Below, in pieces: positions 1-7,258 of a stretch of 64,000 nt of DNA (position 1 is the first letter of the stretch; every line of letters begins with the position of its first letter). The position numbers and the translations under genes are program-made. The DNA comes from Bog-756 sp963828385 (GTDB taxonomy: Bacteria > Actinomycetota > Acidimicrobiia > Acidimicrobiales > RAAP-2). The notes beneath the pieces were generated by a model. It was not told the DNA's origin. It made no database searches and saw nothing but the letters and a program-made list of their open reading frames with translations. The stretch is from positions 186,001-250,000 of the forward strand of contig CAWHEF010000002.1 of assembly GCA_963828385.1 (NCBI GenBank). Reading direction: 5' to 3'.

Positions 1-2
1 GC

Positions 3-263
3 GGCGGTGCGGCGCCAGGTGGTGGCGGGGGTGCGGCGCCAGGTGGTGGCGGGGGTGCGACGCCAGGTGGTGGAGAAGGCGGAGGCACGGCACCGGAAGG
101 CGGAGGCACGGCACCGGAAGGCGGCGGCGGAGATGGCGACGCGGCCGGCGGCTCCGAACCCGGTGGAGGTGGCACCCAGCCAGGTTCTTGCGACGCGGGC
201 TCGTCAGGACGTTCCGGGGGTGAGGTCACTGGAGCCGAATCCTATGGCCAGGAGGCTCGCTGA
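3..263 (+). CDS. C-terminal Gly/Ala/Pro-rich tail of an upstream protein (partial)
   Basis: Only the last 86 codons lie in the window. The frame is open from the left edge to TGA at 261-263. The peptide is low-complexity, built from repeated GGAAPGGGG-like and GGGTAPE-like blocks, with no recognisable domain. In mycobacteria the gene before the DUF2342 metalloprotease encodes a D-alanyl-D-alanine carboxypeptidase (DacB), so a disordered tail of a DacB-like cell-wall enzyme is the best contextual guess. Nothing in the tail itself proves it. Another frame is also open here (from 7) but reads as an arginine/valine-rich shadow. Confidence 0.5.
   Translation, partial: GGAAPGGGGGAAPGGGGGATPGGGEGGGTAPEGGGTAPEGGGGDGDAAGGSEPGGGGTQPGSCDAGSSGRSGGEVTGAESYGQEAR
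6..119 (+). repeat. Coding tandem repeats, 24-nt x3 then 21-nt x2
   Basis: Three 24-nt units (6-29, 30-53, 54-77; the third diverges at its end) are followed by two identical 21-nt units (78-98, 99-119). Both lengths are multiples of three, so the frame of the overlapping partial gene is kept and the protein gains Gly/Ala/Pro blocks. Confidence 0.85.
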
Positions 264-351
264 TGGCGGAAATCGAAGCCCGTCCCGCGGGGCACTGCCC
301 TCCGACGTCCGGTGTTCCCGCACTGACCGTCCGCAAGGGCCTCGCCGTCCC

Positions 352-357
352 TACACT
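352..357 (+). promoter_or_regulatory. Leaderless -10 box for the DUF2342 gene
   Basis: TACACT is followed by 7 nt and then GTG at 365. This TANNNT spacing places the transcription start at the start codon, and it is why GTG 365 is preferred over the upstream ATG at 263. No clear -35 is visible. Confidence 0.6.
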
Positions 358-364
358 TGTTCGG

Positions 365-1558
365 GTGACCGAACCCGAGACGGAGAGCGGCCGATCGCCG
401 GAGGCGGTCGGCCCCGCAGAACAAGCGGCGGGATCGGGGGACGGTGCGGAGGGAACAGCCGCCCGCACCGTGTCGTGGGAGACGGCCGAGCGGGTCGCAG
501 GGTGGATCGGTAACCGTCACAGGCCGCCCGACTCCTACCGTCCCGACGTGCTCGAGCGGGACTTCGAGGAGCTCACGGCGCAGGCGGAGGAGCTGGTGGC
601 CGAGTCGACGGGGCTGCGCTCGGCGTCGGGTCCCGCCCGGGCCCGGGTCACCGACCGCGCAGGCTGGGTGCACGCCAACATCGCCAGTTTCCAGCGTCTG
701 CTCGGACCCCATCTCGCCCGCCTCGACCCGAGCCGGGCCATCGCCGCCAATCCTGTCACCGAGCGGCTGGCCGGCCCGGTCAGCGCCGCCGGCCGGGTGG
801 TCACCGGAAGCCAGGTGGGTCTGGTGCTCGGATGGGTGTCGACCAGGGTGCTCGGCCAGTACGACCTGCTGCTCACCGAGGAGGCGGTCGAGGACCAGGA
901 CATCGTGTACTTCGTCGGTCCGAACATCGTGGCGCTCGAGGAGGCCCACCACTTCGAGCCACGGGAGTTCCGGCTTTGGCTCGCGCTGCACGAGGTGACG
1001 CACCGCTGCCAGTTCACGGCCATTCCGTGGATGCGCGACTACTTCGTCTCGCTCGTCGAGGACGGGATCGGGTCGCTCGACCCCGATCCGTCCCGGTTCG
1101 CCGAGGCCCTGCGGCGGATGGCCGAGGAGATCCGTTCCGGCAAGAACCCACTGCGGGAGAACGGCGCCCTCGGGCTGGTGGCTACGCCCGAACAGCTCGA
1201 AGGGCTGCAGCGGATCCAGGCCCTGATGAGCCTGCTCGAGGGGCACGGTGACGTGACCATGGACCGGGCAGGGGCGGCGGCCATCCCCTCCGCGGCGCGG
1301 TTCAGCGCCGTGCTCCGCCAGCGTCGCAAGCAGGTGCGGGGACCGGCCCGCCTGCTGCAGCAATTGATCGGGCTGGAAGCCAAGCTTCGCCAGTACGAGG
1401 AGGGGGAGCGGTTCATCGCCGCCGTCGAGGACTCGGGTGGCCCCGAGCTGCTGGAGCGGGCGTGGCGCGGGCCTGAGTGGCTTCCGAGCCTGGGCGAGAT
1501 CCGGAACCCGGGCCAGTGGATCTCCCGCGTCGGGCCACGGCCGGCGCTCTCCGGTTGA
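365..1558 (+). CDS. Zinc-dependent metalloprotease-like protein (DUF2342 family)
   Basis: About 397 residues. The signature is an HExxH motif within LHEVTHRCQF (near 988-1017), with the family's usual N-terminal (V/S)W-x-x-AERVAGW block and an acidic, Asp/Glu-rich stretch after the zinc motif. The family is widespread in Actinobacteria and annotated as zinc-dependent metalloprotease or coenzyme F420 biosynthesis-associated protein; its substrate is not established. The in-frame ATG at 263 overlaps the preceding TGA (TGATG) and would add 34 weakly conserved residues, but the leaderless -10 at 352-357 supports GTG 365. It lies just upstream of tilS-hpt, as in Mycobacterium. Confidence 0.8.
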   Translation: MTEPETESGRSPEAVGPAEQAAGSGDGAEGTAARTVSWETAERVAGWIGNRHRPPDSYRPDVLERDFEELTAQAEELVAESTGLRSASGPARARVTDRAGWVHANIASFQRLLGPHLARLDPSRAIAANPVTERLAGPVSAAGRVVTGSQVGLVLGWVSTRVLGQYDLLLTEEAVEDQDIVYFVGPNIVALEEAHHFEPREFRLWLALHEVTHRCQFTAIPWMRDYFVSLVEDGIGSLDPDPSRFAEALRRMAEEIRSGKNPLRENGALGLVATPEQLEGLQRIQALMSLLEGHGDVTMDRAGAAAIPSAARFSAVLRQRRKQVRGPARLLQQLIGLEAKLRQYEEGERFIAAVEDSGGPELLERAWRGPEWLPSLGEIRNPGQWISRVGPRPALSG

Positions 1559-1565
1559 GGGCCGG

Positions 1566-3314
1566 ATGGGCCGGAGGGCTGGCATGCGGGGAGGCGGGCG
1601 CCCGGCCGACGGAGCCGTTGGCGAAGGAGCCGTTGGCGACGGGGCCGTTGCCGACCCGGCCGTTGCCGACCTCCTCTCGCGGTGCACGTTCCCCGGGCCG
1701 GGCGGGCCGCTCCTGTGTGGTGTCTCGGGCGGAGCAGACTCCATGGCCCTGTTGGCCCTGGCCACGGCAGCGGGGTGCCGGGTCACGGCGGTCCATGTCG
1801 ATCACGGGCTGCGACCGGGATCGGCCGCCGAGGCGCGGGTGGTGGAGACGGCGGCCAGGCGGTTCGGGGCGGCGTTCCGGGCCGAACGGGCCGTGGTGGA
1901 GCCGGGTCCCAACCTCGAGGCGCGGGCCCGCCAGGCCCGGCGACTCGTGCTCGGGGCCGGCGCCGCCACCGGTCACACCGCCGACGACCAGGCCGAGACG
2001 GTGCTCGCCAACCTGTTGCGCGGAGCCGGGACCGACGGGCTGGCCGGCATGCGGGCCGGACCCCGCCATCCGTTGCTCGGGCTACGGCGGCACGAGACGA
2101 GGGCACTCTGTGCCCGGATGGGCCTCGAGCCCGTCCACGATCCCTCGAACGACGAGCTCCGGTTCGTGCGCAACCGGGTCCGTCACCAGCTGCTCCCCCT
2201 GTGCTCGGACATCGCCGGACGCGACGTCGTGCCCGTCCTCGCCCGTCAGGCCCAGGTCCTAGCCGGCGACGCCGACGTGCTCGCGGCCCTCGCCGCCCTC
2301 GTCGACCCCGAGGATGCCGCCGCCCTGGCTTCCGTGCCCGAGCCGGTCGGCCGGCGGGCGATCCGGACGTGGCTGACCGGCCGAGGTCCCTACCCGCCCC
2401 CGCTCGACGCTGTCGAGCGCGTCCTCGACGTGGCCCGCAAGAACCGCCGGGCGACCGAGGTTCCCGGTGGTCGGCGGGTGAGCCGCCATCGGAACCGCAT
2501 GACCGCGATCCGGCAACGGGGAGCGCGTGACCGGAGTGCCGCACCGGTGAGCGGCACCGGGCAGGGCCTTCCCCCGCACGCCTCGGGTACAGTCGCACCC
2601 GTGGCCACGACCGGCGAGGAGCACGTCCCGGCTCCTGTGCCACCCCTCGATGGTGCCGAGATGGGCGAGGTGGGAGAGGTGGTCGTCTCGCAGGTCGCGC
2701 TCGAGCGGCGGATCGCAGAGCTCGGTAGGCAGATCAGCGGCGACTACGTCGGTCGGCCACCCCTCCTGGTCGGCGTGTTGAAGGGCGCGTTCATGTTCAT
2801 GAGCGACCTGTGCCGGGCCATCACCCTGCCGGTCGAGGTCGACTTCATGGCCGTCTCGTCCTACGGGAGCGCCACCCGGACCTCCGGCGTGGTCCGGATC
2901 GTGAAGGATCTCGACGCCGACCTGCACGGCAGGCACGTGCTGGTCGTCGAGGACATCGTCGACAGCGGCCTCACCCTCAGCTACCTCCAGCGCTACTTGA
3001 TGGCACGCGATCCGGCCAGCCTCGGGGTCTGCGCCCTGCTGGTGAAGGAGGGGCAGCAGCGCACCGATCTCGATCTGCGCTACGTCGGCTTCCACATCCA
3101 GCCCGTGTTCGTCGTCGGTTATGGCCTCGATGTCGGCGAGCGCCTGCGCAACCTCCGGGCTGTCCATGCCTTCGCCGGAGAGCCCGAAGCCGCCGCAGTT
3201 TCACGGGCCGCCAGGCCGGCCGCCACCCGGGCTCCGACACAGGCTTCCGGAACACAGGGTGCAGCAGAGTCCGGGACACGGTTGGCGTCGGCGGGGGTGA
3301 CACCGCGCCCGTGA
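1566..3314 (+). CDS. tilS-hpt: tRNA(Ile)-lysidine synthetase / hypoxanthine phosphoribosyltransferase fusion
   Basis: One open frame of about 582 residues. Residues about 36-320 are TilS: the PP-loop SGGADS (about 54-59), an HTADDQAET motif and an NRVRHQLLP motif identify the ATP-dependent enzyme that turns C34 of tRNA-Ile(CAU) into lysidine. Residues about 346-582 are an HPRT that makes IMP/GMP from hypoxanthine/guanine and PRPP; the PRPP loop is VVEDIVDSG (about 460). The TilS C-terminal domain seems absent and a Gly/Ala-rich linker joins the parts. Bifunctional TilS/HprT is known in Listeria; in most Actinobacteria the two are separate adjacent genes. An internal leaderless promoter (2588) and GTG 2601 could also give free Hpt. 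ATG 1566 is 7 nt after the previous stop; ATG 1584 is an alternative. Confidence 0.85.
   Translation: MGRRAGMRGGGRPADGAVGEGAVGDGAVADPAVADLLSRCTFPGPGGPLLCGVSGGADSMALLALATAAGCRVTAVHVDHGLRPGSAAEARVVETAARRFGAAFRAERAVVEPGPNLEARARQARRLVLGAGAATGHTADDQAETVLANLLRGAGTDGLAGMRAGPRHPLLGLRRHETRALCARMGLEPVHDPSNDELRFVRNRVRHQLLPLCSDIAGRDVVPVLARQAQVLAGDADVLAALAALVDPEDAAALASVPEPVGRRAIRTWLTGRGPYPPPLDAVERVLDVARKNRRATEVPGGRRVSRHRNRMTAIRQRGARDRSAAPVSGTGQGLPPHASGTVAPVATTGEEHVPAPVPPLDGAEMGEVGEVVVSQVALERRIAELGRQISGDYVGRPPLLVGVLKGAFMFMSDLCRAITLPVEVDFMAVSSYGSATRTSGVVRIVKDLDADLHGRHVLVVEDIVDSGLTLSYLQRYLMARDPASLGVCALLVKEGQQRTDLDLRYVGFHIQPVFVVGYGLDVGERLRNLRAVHAFAGEPEAAAVSRAARPAATRAPTQASGTQGAAESGTRLASAGVTPRP
1611..1670 (+). 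repeat. 15-nt x4 tandem repeat in the TilS N-terminus
   Basis: Four 15-nt units (1611-1625, 1626-1640, 1641-1655, 1656-1670; consensus like GGAGCCGTTGGCGAC) encode a GAVGD/PAVAD pentapeptide series before the PP-loop domain. The region is probably a disordered extension. Confidence 0.85.
2588..2593 (+). promoter_or_regulatory. Internal leaderless -10 box before the Hpt half
   Basis: TACAGT lies 7 nt before the in-frame GTG at 2601, exactly at the linker between the TilS and HPRT domains. It matches the -10/start spacing seen before radA, disA and folP, so a free 237-residue Hpt may be made besides the fusion. Confidence 0.5.
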
Positions 3315-3883
3315 GCGTCGATGTCCCACGTATCGAACGGGCGGTACGGGAGCTGCTCGCCGGGTTGGGGGAGGATCCCGATCGGGACGGGCTGGTCCAC
3401 ACGCCGGCCCGGGTCGCCCACATGTACGAGGAACTGTTCGCCGGGTTCGGGGAGAGCCCCGGCGACCACCTCGAGGTGACGTTTGCCGCCGAGCACGACG
3501 AGATGGTGATGGTCCGGGACATCCCGTTCTCCTCGCTCTGCGAGCACCACCTCATCCCCTTCATCGGGAGGGCCCACGTCGCCTACATCCCCGGTGAGGA
3601 CGGCCGCATCACCGGGCTGTCCAAGCTGGCCCGGCTCGTGGACGGCTACGCCCGGCGACTCCAGGTCCAGGAGCGGATGACGACCGAGATCGCCGATGCC
3701 ATCGAGAAGGCGCTGGTGCCCCGAGGGGTGCTCGTCGTGGTGGACGCCGAGCATCTGTGCATGTCCATGCGCGGTGTCAAGAAGCCGGGCACCTCGACGG
3801 TGACCTCGGCCGTGCGCGGCCTGTTCCGTAACGACCCCTCCACCCGCATGGAGGCCATGGAGTTCATCCGGGCAACCCGCTGA
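3311..3883 (+). CDS. folE: GTP cyclohydrolase I
   Basis: 190 residues. It catalyses GTP to 7,8-dihydroneopterin triphosphate, the first step of tetrahydrofolate synthesis. Family motifs are clear: the zinc-binding Cys/His of FSSLCEHHLIPF, GLSKLARLVDGYARR and EHLCMSMRGVKKPG. GTG 3311 overlaps the tilS-hpt stop as GTGA, implying translational coupling. In Mycobacterium ftsH lies between hpt and folE; here it is missing. folP follows after a 155-nt gap that holds an inverted repeat and a separate promoter, so folE probably ends the tilS-hpt transcript. Confidence 0.95.
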   Translation: MSVDVPRIERAVRELLAGLGEDPDRDGLVHTPARVAHMYEELFAGFGESPGDHLEVTFAAEHDEMVMVRDIPFSSLCEHHLIPFIGRAHVAYIPGEDGRITGLSKLARLVDGYARRLQVQERMTTEIADAIEKALVPRGVLVVVDAEHLCMSMRGVKKPGTSTVTSAVRGLFRNDPSTRMEAMEFIRATR

Positions 3884-3967
3884 CCCGGACGCTCGCTGGC
3901 TCGTTGGCGGTCTTGACCGCGGCTTTCCCGGAGTCCCGGGACATCCGGGTCGGCTGCCCGATAAGCC

Positions 3968-3988
3968 CCGGTCAGACCACCTGACCGG
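3968..3988 (+). promoter_or_regulatory. Perfect 8-bp inverted repeat between folE and folP
   Basis: CCGGTCAG, 5 nt, CTGACCGG. It could be a folE terminator stem (there is no U-tract) or an operator about 50 nt upstream of the folP start. The sequence alone does not decide. Confidence 0.4.
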
Positions 3989-4024
3989 CCCCGGTCCAAG
4001 GACGCACCCTGCGACCGGCTGGTT

Positions 4025-4030
4025 TACGCT
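4025..4030 (+). promoter_or_regulatory. Leaderless -10 box for folP
   Basis: TACGCT is followed by 8 nt and then ATG 4039. No Shine-Dalgarno sequence precedes the ATG, consistent with a leaderless mRNA starting the folP-folB-folK unit. Confidence 0.55.
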
Positions 4031-4038
4031 ACGGAATC

Positions 4039-4884
4039 ATGCCGGCCCCCTGCGATCGCCAGCGTCCCCTGGTCATGGGGATCCTCAACGTCACGCCCGA
4101 CTCGTTCTCGGACGGGGGCGAGTGGTTCGACGGCGAACGAGCCGTCGCCAGAGGCATCGAGATGGCCGGGGAGGGGGCGGACATCGTCGACGTGGGCGGC
4201 GAGTCGACCCGTCCCGGCGCCGCTCCGGTGACAGAGCGCGAGGAGATCCGCCGGGTCGTACCGGTGGTGGCGGCCCTGGTCGGGGAGGTCCGGGTGTCGG
4301 TCGACACCACCAAGGCAGTTGTGGCCGAGGAGGCCGTCCGGGCCGGGGCGACACTGGTGAACGACGTCTCCGCCACCCTGTGGCCGGTGGCCGCCCGCTG
4401 CGGCGTCGGTTGGGTGGCTATGCACCGGAAGGGGACGCCCGCCACCATGCAGATGGCCCCTTCGTACGATGACGTGGTCGGCGAGGTGGCGGCCATGCTC
4501 GTCGAACGGGCGAGCGCGGCCGAGACGGCAGGCGTTGACGAGGTGTGGATCGATCCGGGCATCGGGTTCGGCAAGACGGCCGACCACAACCTGTCGCTGC
4601 TGGCGTCGCTCGACGTGTTGGTGCGGAGCGGCTACCCGGTGATGGTCGGGACGAGCCGCAAGTCGTTCCTCGGGTCCGTCGGGGCCGGCTGCGATCGGCC
4701 GCCGATCCCGGTCGACGGGCGACTGCCGGGATCGCTCGCCACCGCCACGTGGGCCATGTGCCACGGGGCGGGCATGGTGAGGGTGCACGACGTCGCAGCC
4801 ACCGTCCAGGCGGCGACGCTGGTCGGCGCGGCCGGGTGCCCCGGGGGCGGGGCCGGGTCCCGTCGGGCAGGGGCCGGCACCTGA
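4039..4884 (+). CDS. folP: Dihydropteroate synthase
   Basis: 281 residues, a TIM-barrel enzyme that condenses 6-hydroxymethyl-7,8-dihydropterin pyrophosphate with p-aminobenzoate; it is the sulfonamide target. Visible motifs are MGILNVTPDSFSDGG near the N-terminus, VDVGGESTRPGA, VSVDTTK, LVNDVSA, WIDPGIGFGKT and GTSRKSFLG. The length is normal apart from a Gly/Arg/Ala-rich tail. TGA 4882-4884 shares a base with the next gene's ATG (TGATG), so the downstream gene is probably coupled. Confidence 0.96.
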   Translation: MPAPCDRQRPLVMGILNVTPDSFSDGGEWFDGERAVARGIEMAGEGADIVDVGGESTRPGAAPVTEREEIRRVVPVVAALVGEVRVSVDTTKAVVAEEAVRAGATLVNDVSATLWPVAARCGVGWVAMHRKGTPATMQMAPSYDDVVGEVAAMLVERASAAETAGVDEVWIDPGIGFGKTADHNLSLLASLDVLVRSGYPVMVGTSRKSFLGSVGAGCDRPPIPVDGRLPGSLATATWAMCHGAGMVRVHDVAATVQAATLVGAAGCPGGGAGSRRAGAGT

Positions 4885-5429
4885 TGCGGGGGAAGTGGGC
4901 GGCCGGCATCCCTCCCCGCAATTTCACGTGGGTGATCAAGGACGTCCTCGCCGTGAGCGAGCGTCCGGGCGGGTTCGCACCCAACCACCGCAAGGTACGC
5001 CGGCAGGAGGAGATCCTCTGGCTGAAGGCACAGGGGTTCACCAAAGTGGTGTCACTGCTGCCCTCGGGGCACAACCTCCAGGCCTACGAGCAGACCTCGC
5101 TCCCGTCGGTGCACTTTCCGCTGCCCCCGGTTGGGGACGTCCGCTCCGTCCTAGCCGACCTCTACACCGAGCTCCACGCCGAGCTGGCGACCGGACAGCG
5201 GGTCCTCGTGCACCAAGAGGAGCTCGGCGACCGGGTCTCGGGCACCATCGCCGGCTACCTGTTGTGGTCGGGTCGGCTCCCGAGCGGGCCCCAAGCGGTC
5301 ACCGTGGTCGAGCACATCACCGGTCACGGCATGGGGCCCTCCGGGCGCGAGCTGGTGGCCTTCGTCGGGCAGATGGGCGTCGCCCCGCGCCGGAACCATG
5401 CTGGTGGTGCTGCCGGCGCAGGGCGGTGA
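4884..5429 (+). CDS. Dual-specificity-phosphatase-like protein lacking the catalytic cysteine
   Basis: 181 residues, overlapping folP by one base and folB by four, so it sits inside the folate cluster. The segment VLVHQEELGDRVSGTIAGYL lines up with the P-loop of tyrosine/dual-specificity phosphatases (HCx5R[ST]). Histidine, glycine, arginine and the following Ser are kept but the nucleophilic Cys is Gln. Upstream, PPRNFTWVIKDVLAVSERPG and GFTKVVSLLPSGHN resemble the substrate-recognition part of DSP folds. It is therefore probably a pseudophosphatase that binds a phospho-ligand (phosphopterin, protein or nucleotide) without hydrolysing it. The fold is inferred from motif order only. Confidence 0.6.
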   Translation: MRGKWAAGIPPRNFTWVIKDVLAVSERPGGFAPNHRKVRRQEEILWLKAQGFTKVVSLLPSGHNLQAYEQTSLPSVHFPLPPVGDVRSVLADLYTELHAELATGQRVLVHQEELGDRVSGTIAGYLLWSGRLPSGPQAVTVVEHITGHGMGPSGRELVAFVGQMGVAPRRNHAGGAAGAGR

Positions 5430-5827
5430 CGACGAGCTCGGGTCGGCCTGGCGGCGACGGGCAGGCCGACCGCATCGAGTTGCGGGGCATCCGCACCGTC
5501 GGCACCCACGGCGTCCTCGCCGAGGAACGCCGGAGACCCCAACCTTTCGAGCTCGACCTCGACCTCACCGCCGACCTCGCCACCGCCGAGCAGAGCGACC
5601 GGCTCGAGGACACGGTCGACTACTCCGCCGTGACCGACGCCGCCGTCGCCGTGGTGGCCGGGCCGACCTCGTTCTCGCTGCTCGAAGCCCTGGCCGGTGA
5701 AGTGGCCAACGCCGTCCTGGCCATCGACCCGCGGATCGTCGTGGTGGGCGTAGCCGTGCGCAAGCTCCGGGCTCCGCTGGCGGCCGACGTGAGCTCGGTC
5801 GGCGTCCGGATCACCCGGATCCGATGA
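5426..5827 (+). CDS. folB: Dihydroneopterin aldolase
   Basis: 133 residues. It cleaves dihydroneopterin to 6-hydroxymethyl-dihydropterin and glycolaldehyde. The family pattern DRIELRGIRTVGTHGVLAEE is followed by PQPFELDLDL, VDYSAV and the active-site Glu/Lys region LLEALAGEVA...VAVRKLRAPL. GTG 5426 overlaps the preceding stop (GTGA) and adds a short Gly/Ser-rich leader. It ends in an ATGA overlap with folK. Confidence 0.93.
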   Translation: MTTSSGRPGGDGQADRIELRGIRTVGTHGVLAEERRRPQPFELDLDLTADLATAEQSDRLEDTVDYSAVTDAAVAVVAGPTSFSLLEALAGEVANAVLAIDPRIVVVGVAVRKLRAPLAADVSSVGVRITRIR

Positions 5828-6324
5828 CCATGCAGCAGGCCGAGCCCCCGGCGGTGCGGGCCTTCCTCGGACTCGGCTCGAACCTCGGAGACCGGTGGAC
5901 ACACCTGCGTCGGGCCGTGGACCAGCTCCGCGCCGGCGGCCGGGCCCCGGTCACAGCGGTGTCCCGGGTCTACGAGACCGAGCCCGTGGGTGGTCCCGAC
6001 GATCAGGGTCCCTATCTGAACCTCGTGGTCGAGCTGGCCGTGGCGCCGGGGTCCGAACCGTACCTGCTCCTCCAGGAGTGCCACCGGCTGGAGGCGGCGG
6101 CGGGCCGGGTCAGGTCGGTCCGGTGGGGACCACGCACCCTCGACGTGGACATCCTCTGGGTCGACGGGGTGGCCGTCGACAGCCCGGAGCTGACGGTACC
6201 CCATCCCCGGTGGCGCGAACGGCGATTCGTGCTCGCCCCGCTGGCCGAGCTGGCCCCCGACCTGGCCGACGCCGACGCCGTGGCCCAGGCTGGAGGCGAA
6301 GTGCTGCCCGTGGGTACACTGTGA
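5824..6324 (+). CDS. folK: 2-amino-4-hydroxy-6-hydroxymethyldihydropteridine pyrophosphokinase
   Basis: 166 residues. It transfers pyrophosphate from ATP to 6-hydroxymethyl-dihydropterin, making the FolP substrate. HPPK hallmarks are LGSNLGDR near the start, VSRVYETEPVGG, YLNLVVEL, LLQECHRLEAAAGR, WGPRTLDVDIL and VPHPRWRERRFVLAPL. ATG 5824 overlaps folB's stop. The promoter of the next gene lies in its last codons. Confidence 0.96.
   Translation: MTMQQAEPPAVRAFLGLGSNLGDRWTHLRRAVDQLRAGGRAPVTAVSRVYETEPVGGPDDQGPYLNLVVELAVAPGSEPYLLLQECHRLEAAAGRVRSVRWGPRTLDVDILWVDGVAVDSPELTVPHPRWRERRFVLAPLAELAPDLADADAVAQAGGEVLPVGTL
6315..6320 (+). promoter_or_regulatory. Candidate -10 box upstream of the DUF2520 gene
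   Basis: TACACT overlaps the end of folK. Transcription from about 6327 would give a leader of roughly 65 nt carrying a clear Shine-Dalgarno sequence (AAAGGGG, 6 nt before GTG 6392). Confidence 0.4.
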
Positions 6325-6391
6325 CCTCCATCAGCAAGATTGCCTGACGCGAACGGCACCCGCACGGGGCTGGAACGTCGAAAGGGGTCTC

Positions 6392-7258
6392 GTGGTCACA
6401 TTCGGTGTCATCGGGCCGGGTCGTGCCGGTCGCTCGCTCGTCGCCGCGCTCGGCGCCGTCGACGGCTTCGAGCCCCACGGGGTCCTCGGTCGCCACGATC
6501 CCCTGGAGCGGGCCGCAGTCGGTGTCGATCTCCTCGTCATCGCCACCCCCGACGATGTTGTGGCGGAGGTGGCGCGCTCGGTGGAGCCGGTTGACACCAC
6601 CGTCGTCGTCCACCTGTCGGGCTCCCTCGGGCTCGGCGCACTCGTCCCGCACCGGCGACGAGGGTCGGTCCACCCGCTCGTGCCCCTGCCCACCGTCGAC
6701 ATCGGGTCGGAGCGCCTGCGGTCAGGGGTTCCCTTCGCCGTGGCCGGCGACCCGATGGCTCGCCACGTGGTCGAGGCCCTAGGGGGGACCCCGTTCGAGG
6801 TCGCCGACGGCGACCGCACCCTCTACCACGCCGCGGCGGCGATCGCCGCCAACCATCTCGTCGCCCTCGTGGGCCAGGTCGAGCGGCTGGCAGGCGAGGT
6901 CGGGCTGCCCCTCGGGGCCTATGCCCGGCTCATGGCGGCTGCTCTCGACGACGCCGTCGCCCTCGGGCCCCGTCGAGCGCTGACCGGTCCCGCCGCTCGC
7001 GGCGACTGGGACACCGTCGAGCGGCACCGAGGAGAGCTCGCCGCTCTCGCCGCCCCCCGCACCGAGCTCGCCGCCTACGACGCCATGGTCGGCCTGGCCC
7101 GCCGCCTGTCGATGGAGCCGGCGCCTGGGACCGGCGAGGTGGACGGAGGTGCTCCTTTCCGGCACGATGTCGATGTCGCTGTCGCCGGTGCTGCCGATGC
7201 CGATGCCGCCGCCGTCGGCCGCCGTCCGGCCACGCCGGCCAGGGAGCACGTGGCGTGA
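6392..7258 (+). CDS. Rossmann-like and DUF2520 domain protein
   Basis: 288 residues. An N-terminal NAD(P)-binding Rossmann motif (VIGPGRAGRSL) and a HPLVPLP segment are followed by a helical DUF2520 domain (YHAAAAIAANHLVALVGQ). The family resembles ketopantoate reductase/6-phosphogluconate dehydrogenase folds and is adjacent to panC in many Actinobacteria, including Mycobacterium, so a role around pantoate formation is likely but unproven. GTG 6392 has a good ribosome-binding site. The C-terminus is an Asp/Ala-rich tail, and the stop overlaps panC's GTG. Confidence 0.8.
   Translation: MVTFGVIGPGRAGRSLVAALGAVDGFEPHGVLGRHDPLERAAVGVDLLVIATPDDVVAEVARSVEPVDTTVVVHLSGSLGLGALVPHRRRGSVHPLVPLPTVDIGSERLRSGVPFAVAGDPMARHVVEALGGTPFEVADGDRTLYHAAAAIAANHLVALVGQVERLAGEVGLPLGAYARLMAAALDDAVALGPRRALTGPAARGDWDTVERHRGELAALAAPRTELAAYDAMVGLARRLSMEPAPGTGEVDGGAPFRHDVDVAVAGAADADAAAVGRRPATPAREHVA

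Noticed and set aside
7..513. Plus-strand ORF from the left edge through the DUF2342 start
   Set aside because: Arg/Val-rich repeat translation; the frame ending at 263 (TGATG overlap) fits gene spacing better.
242..1786. 514-residue minus-strand ORF over the DUF2342 gene
   Set aside because: Low-complexity Arg/Pro/Gly-rich product with no motif; the plus strand has the HExxH metalloprotease.
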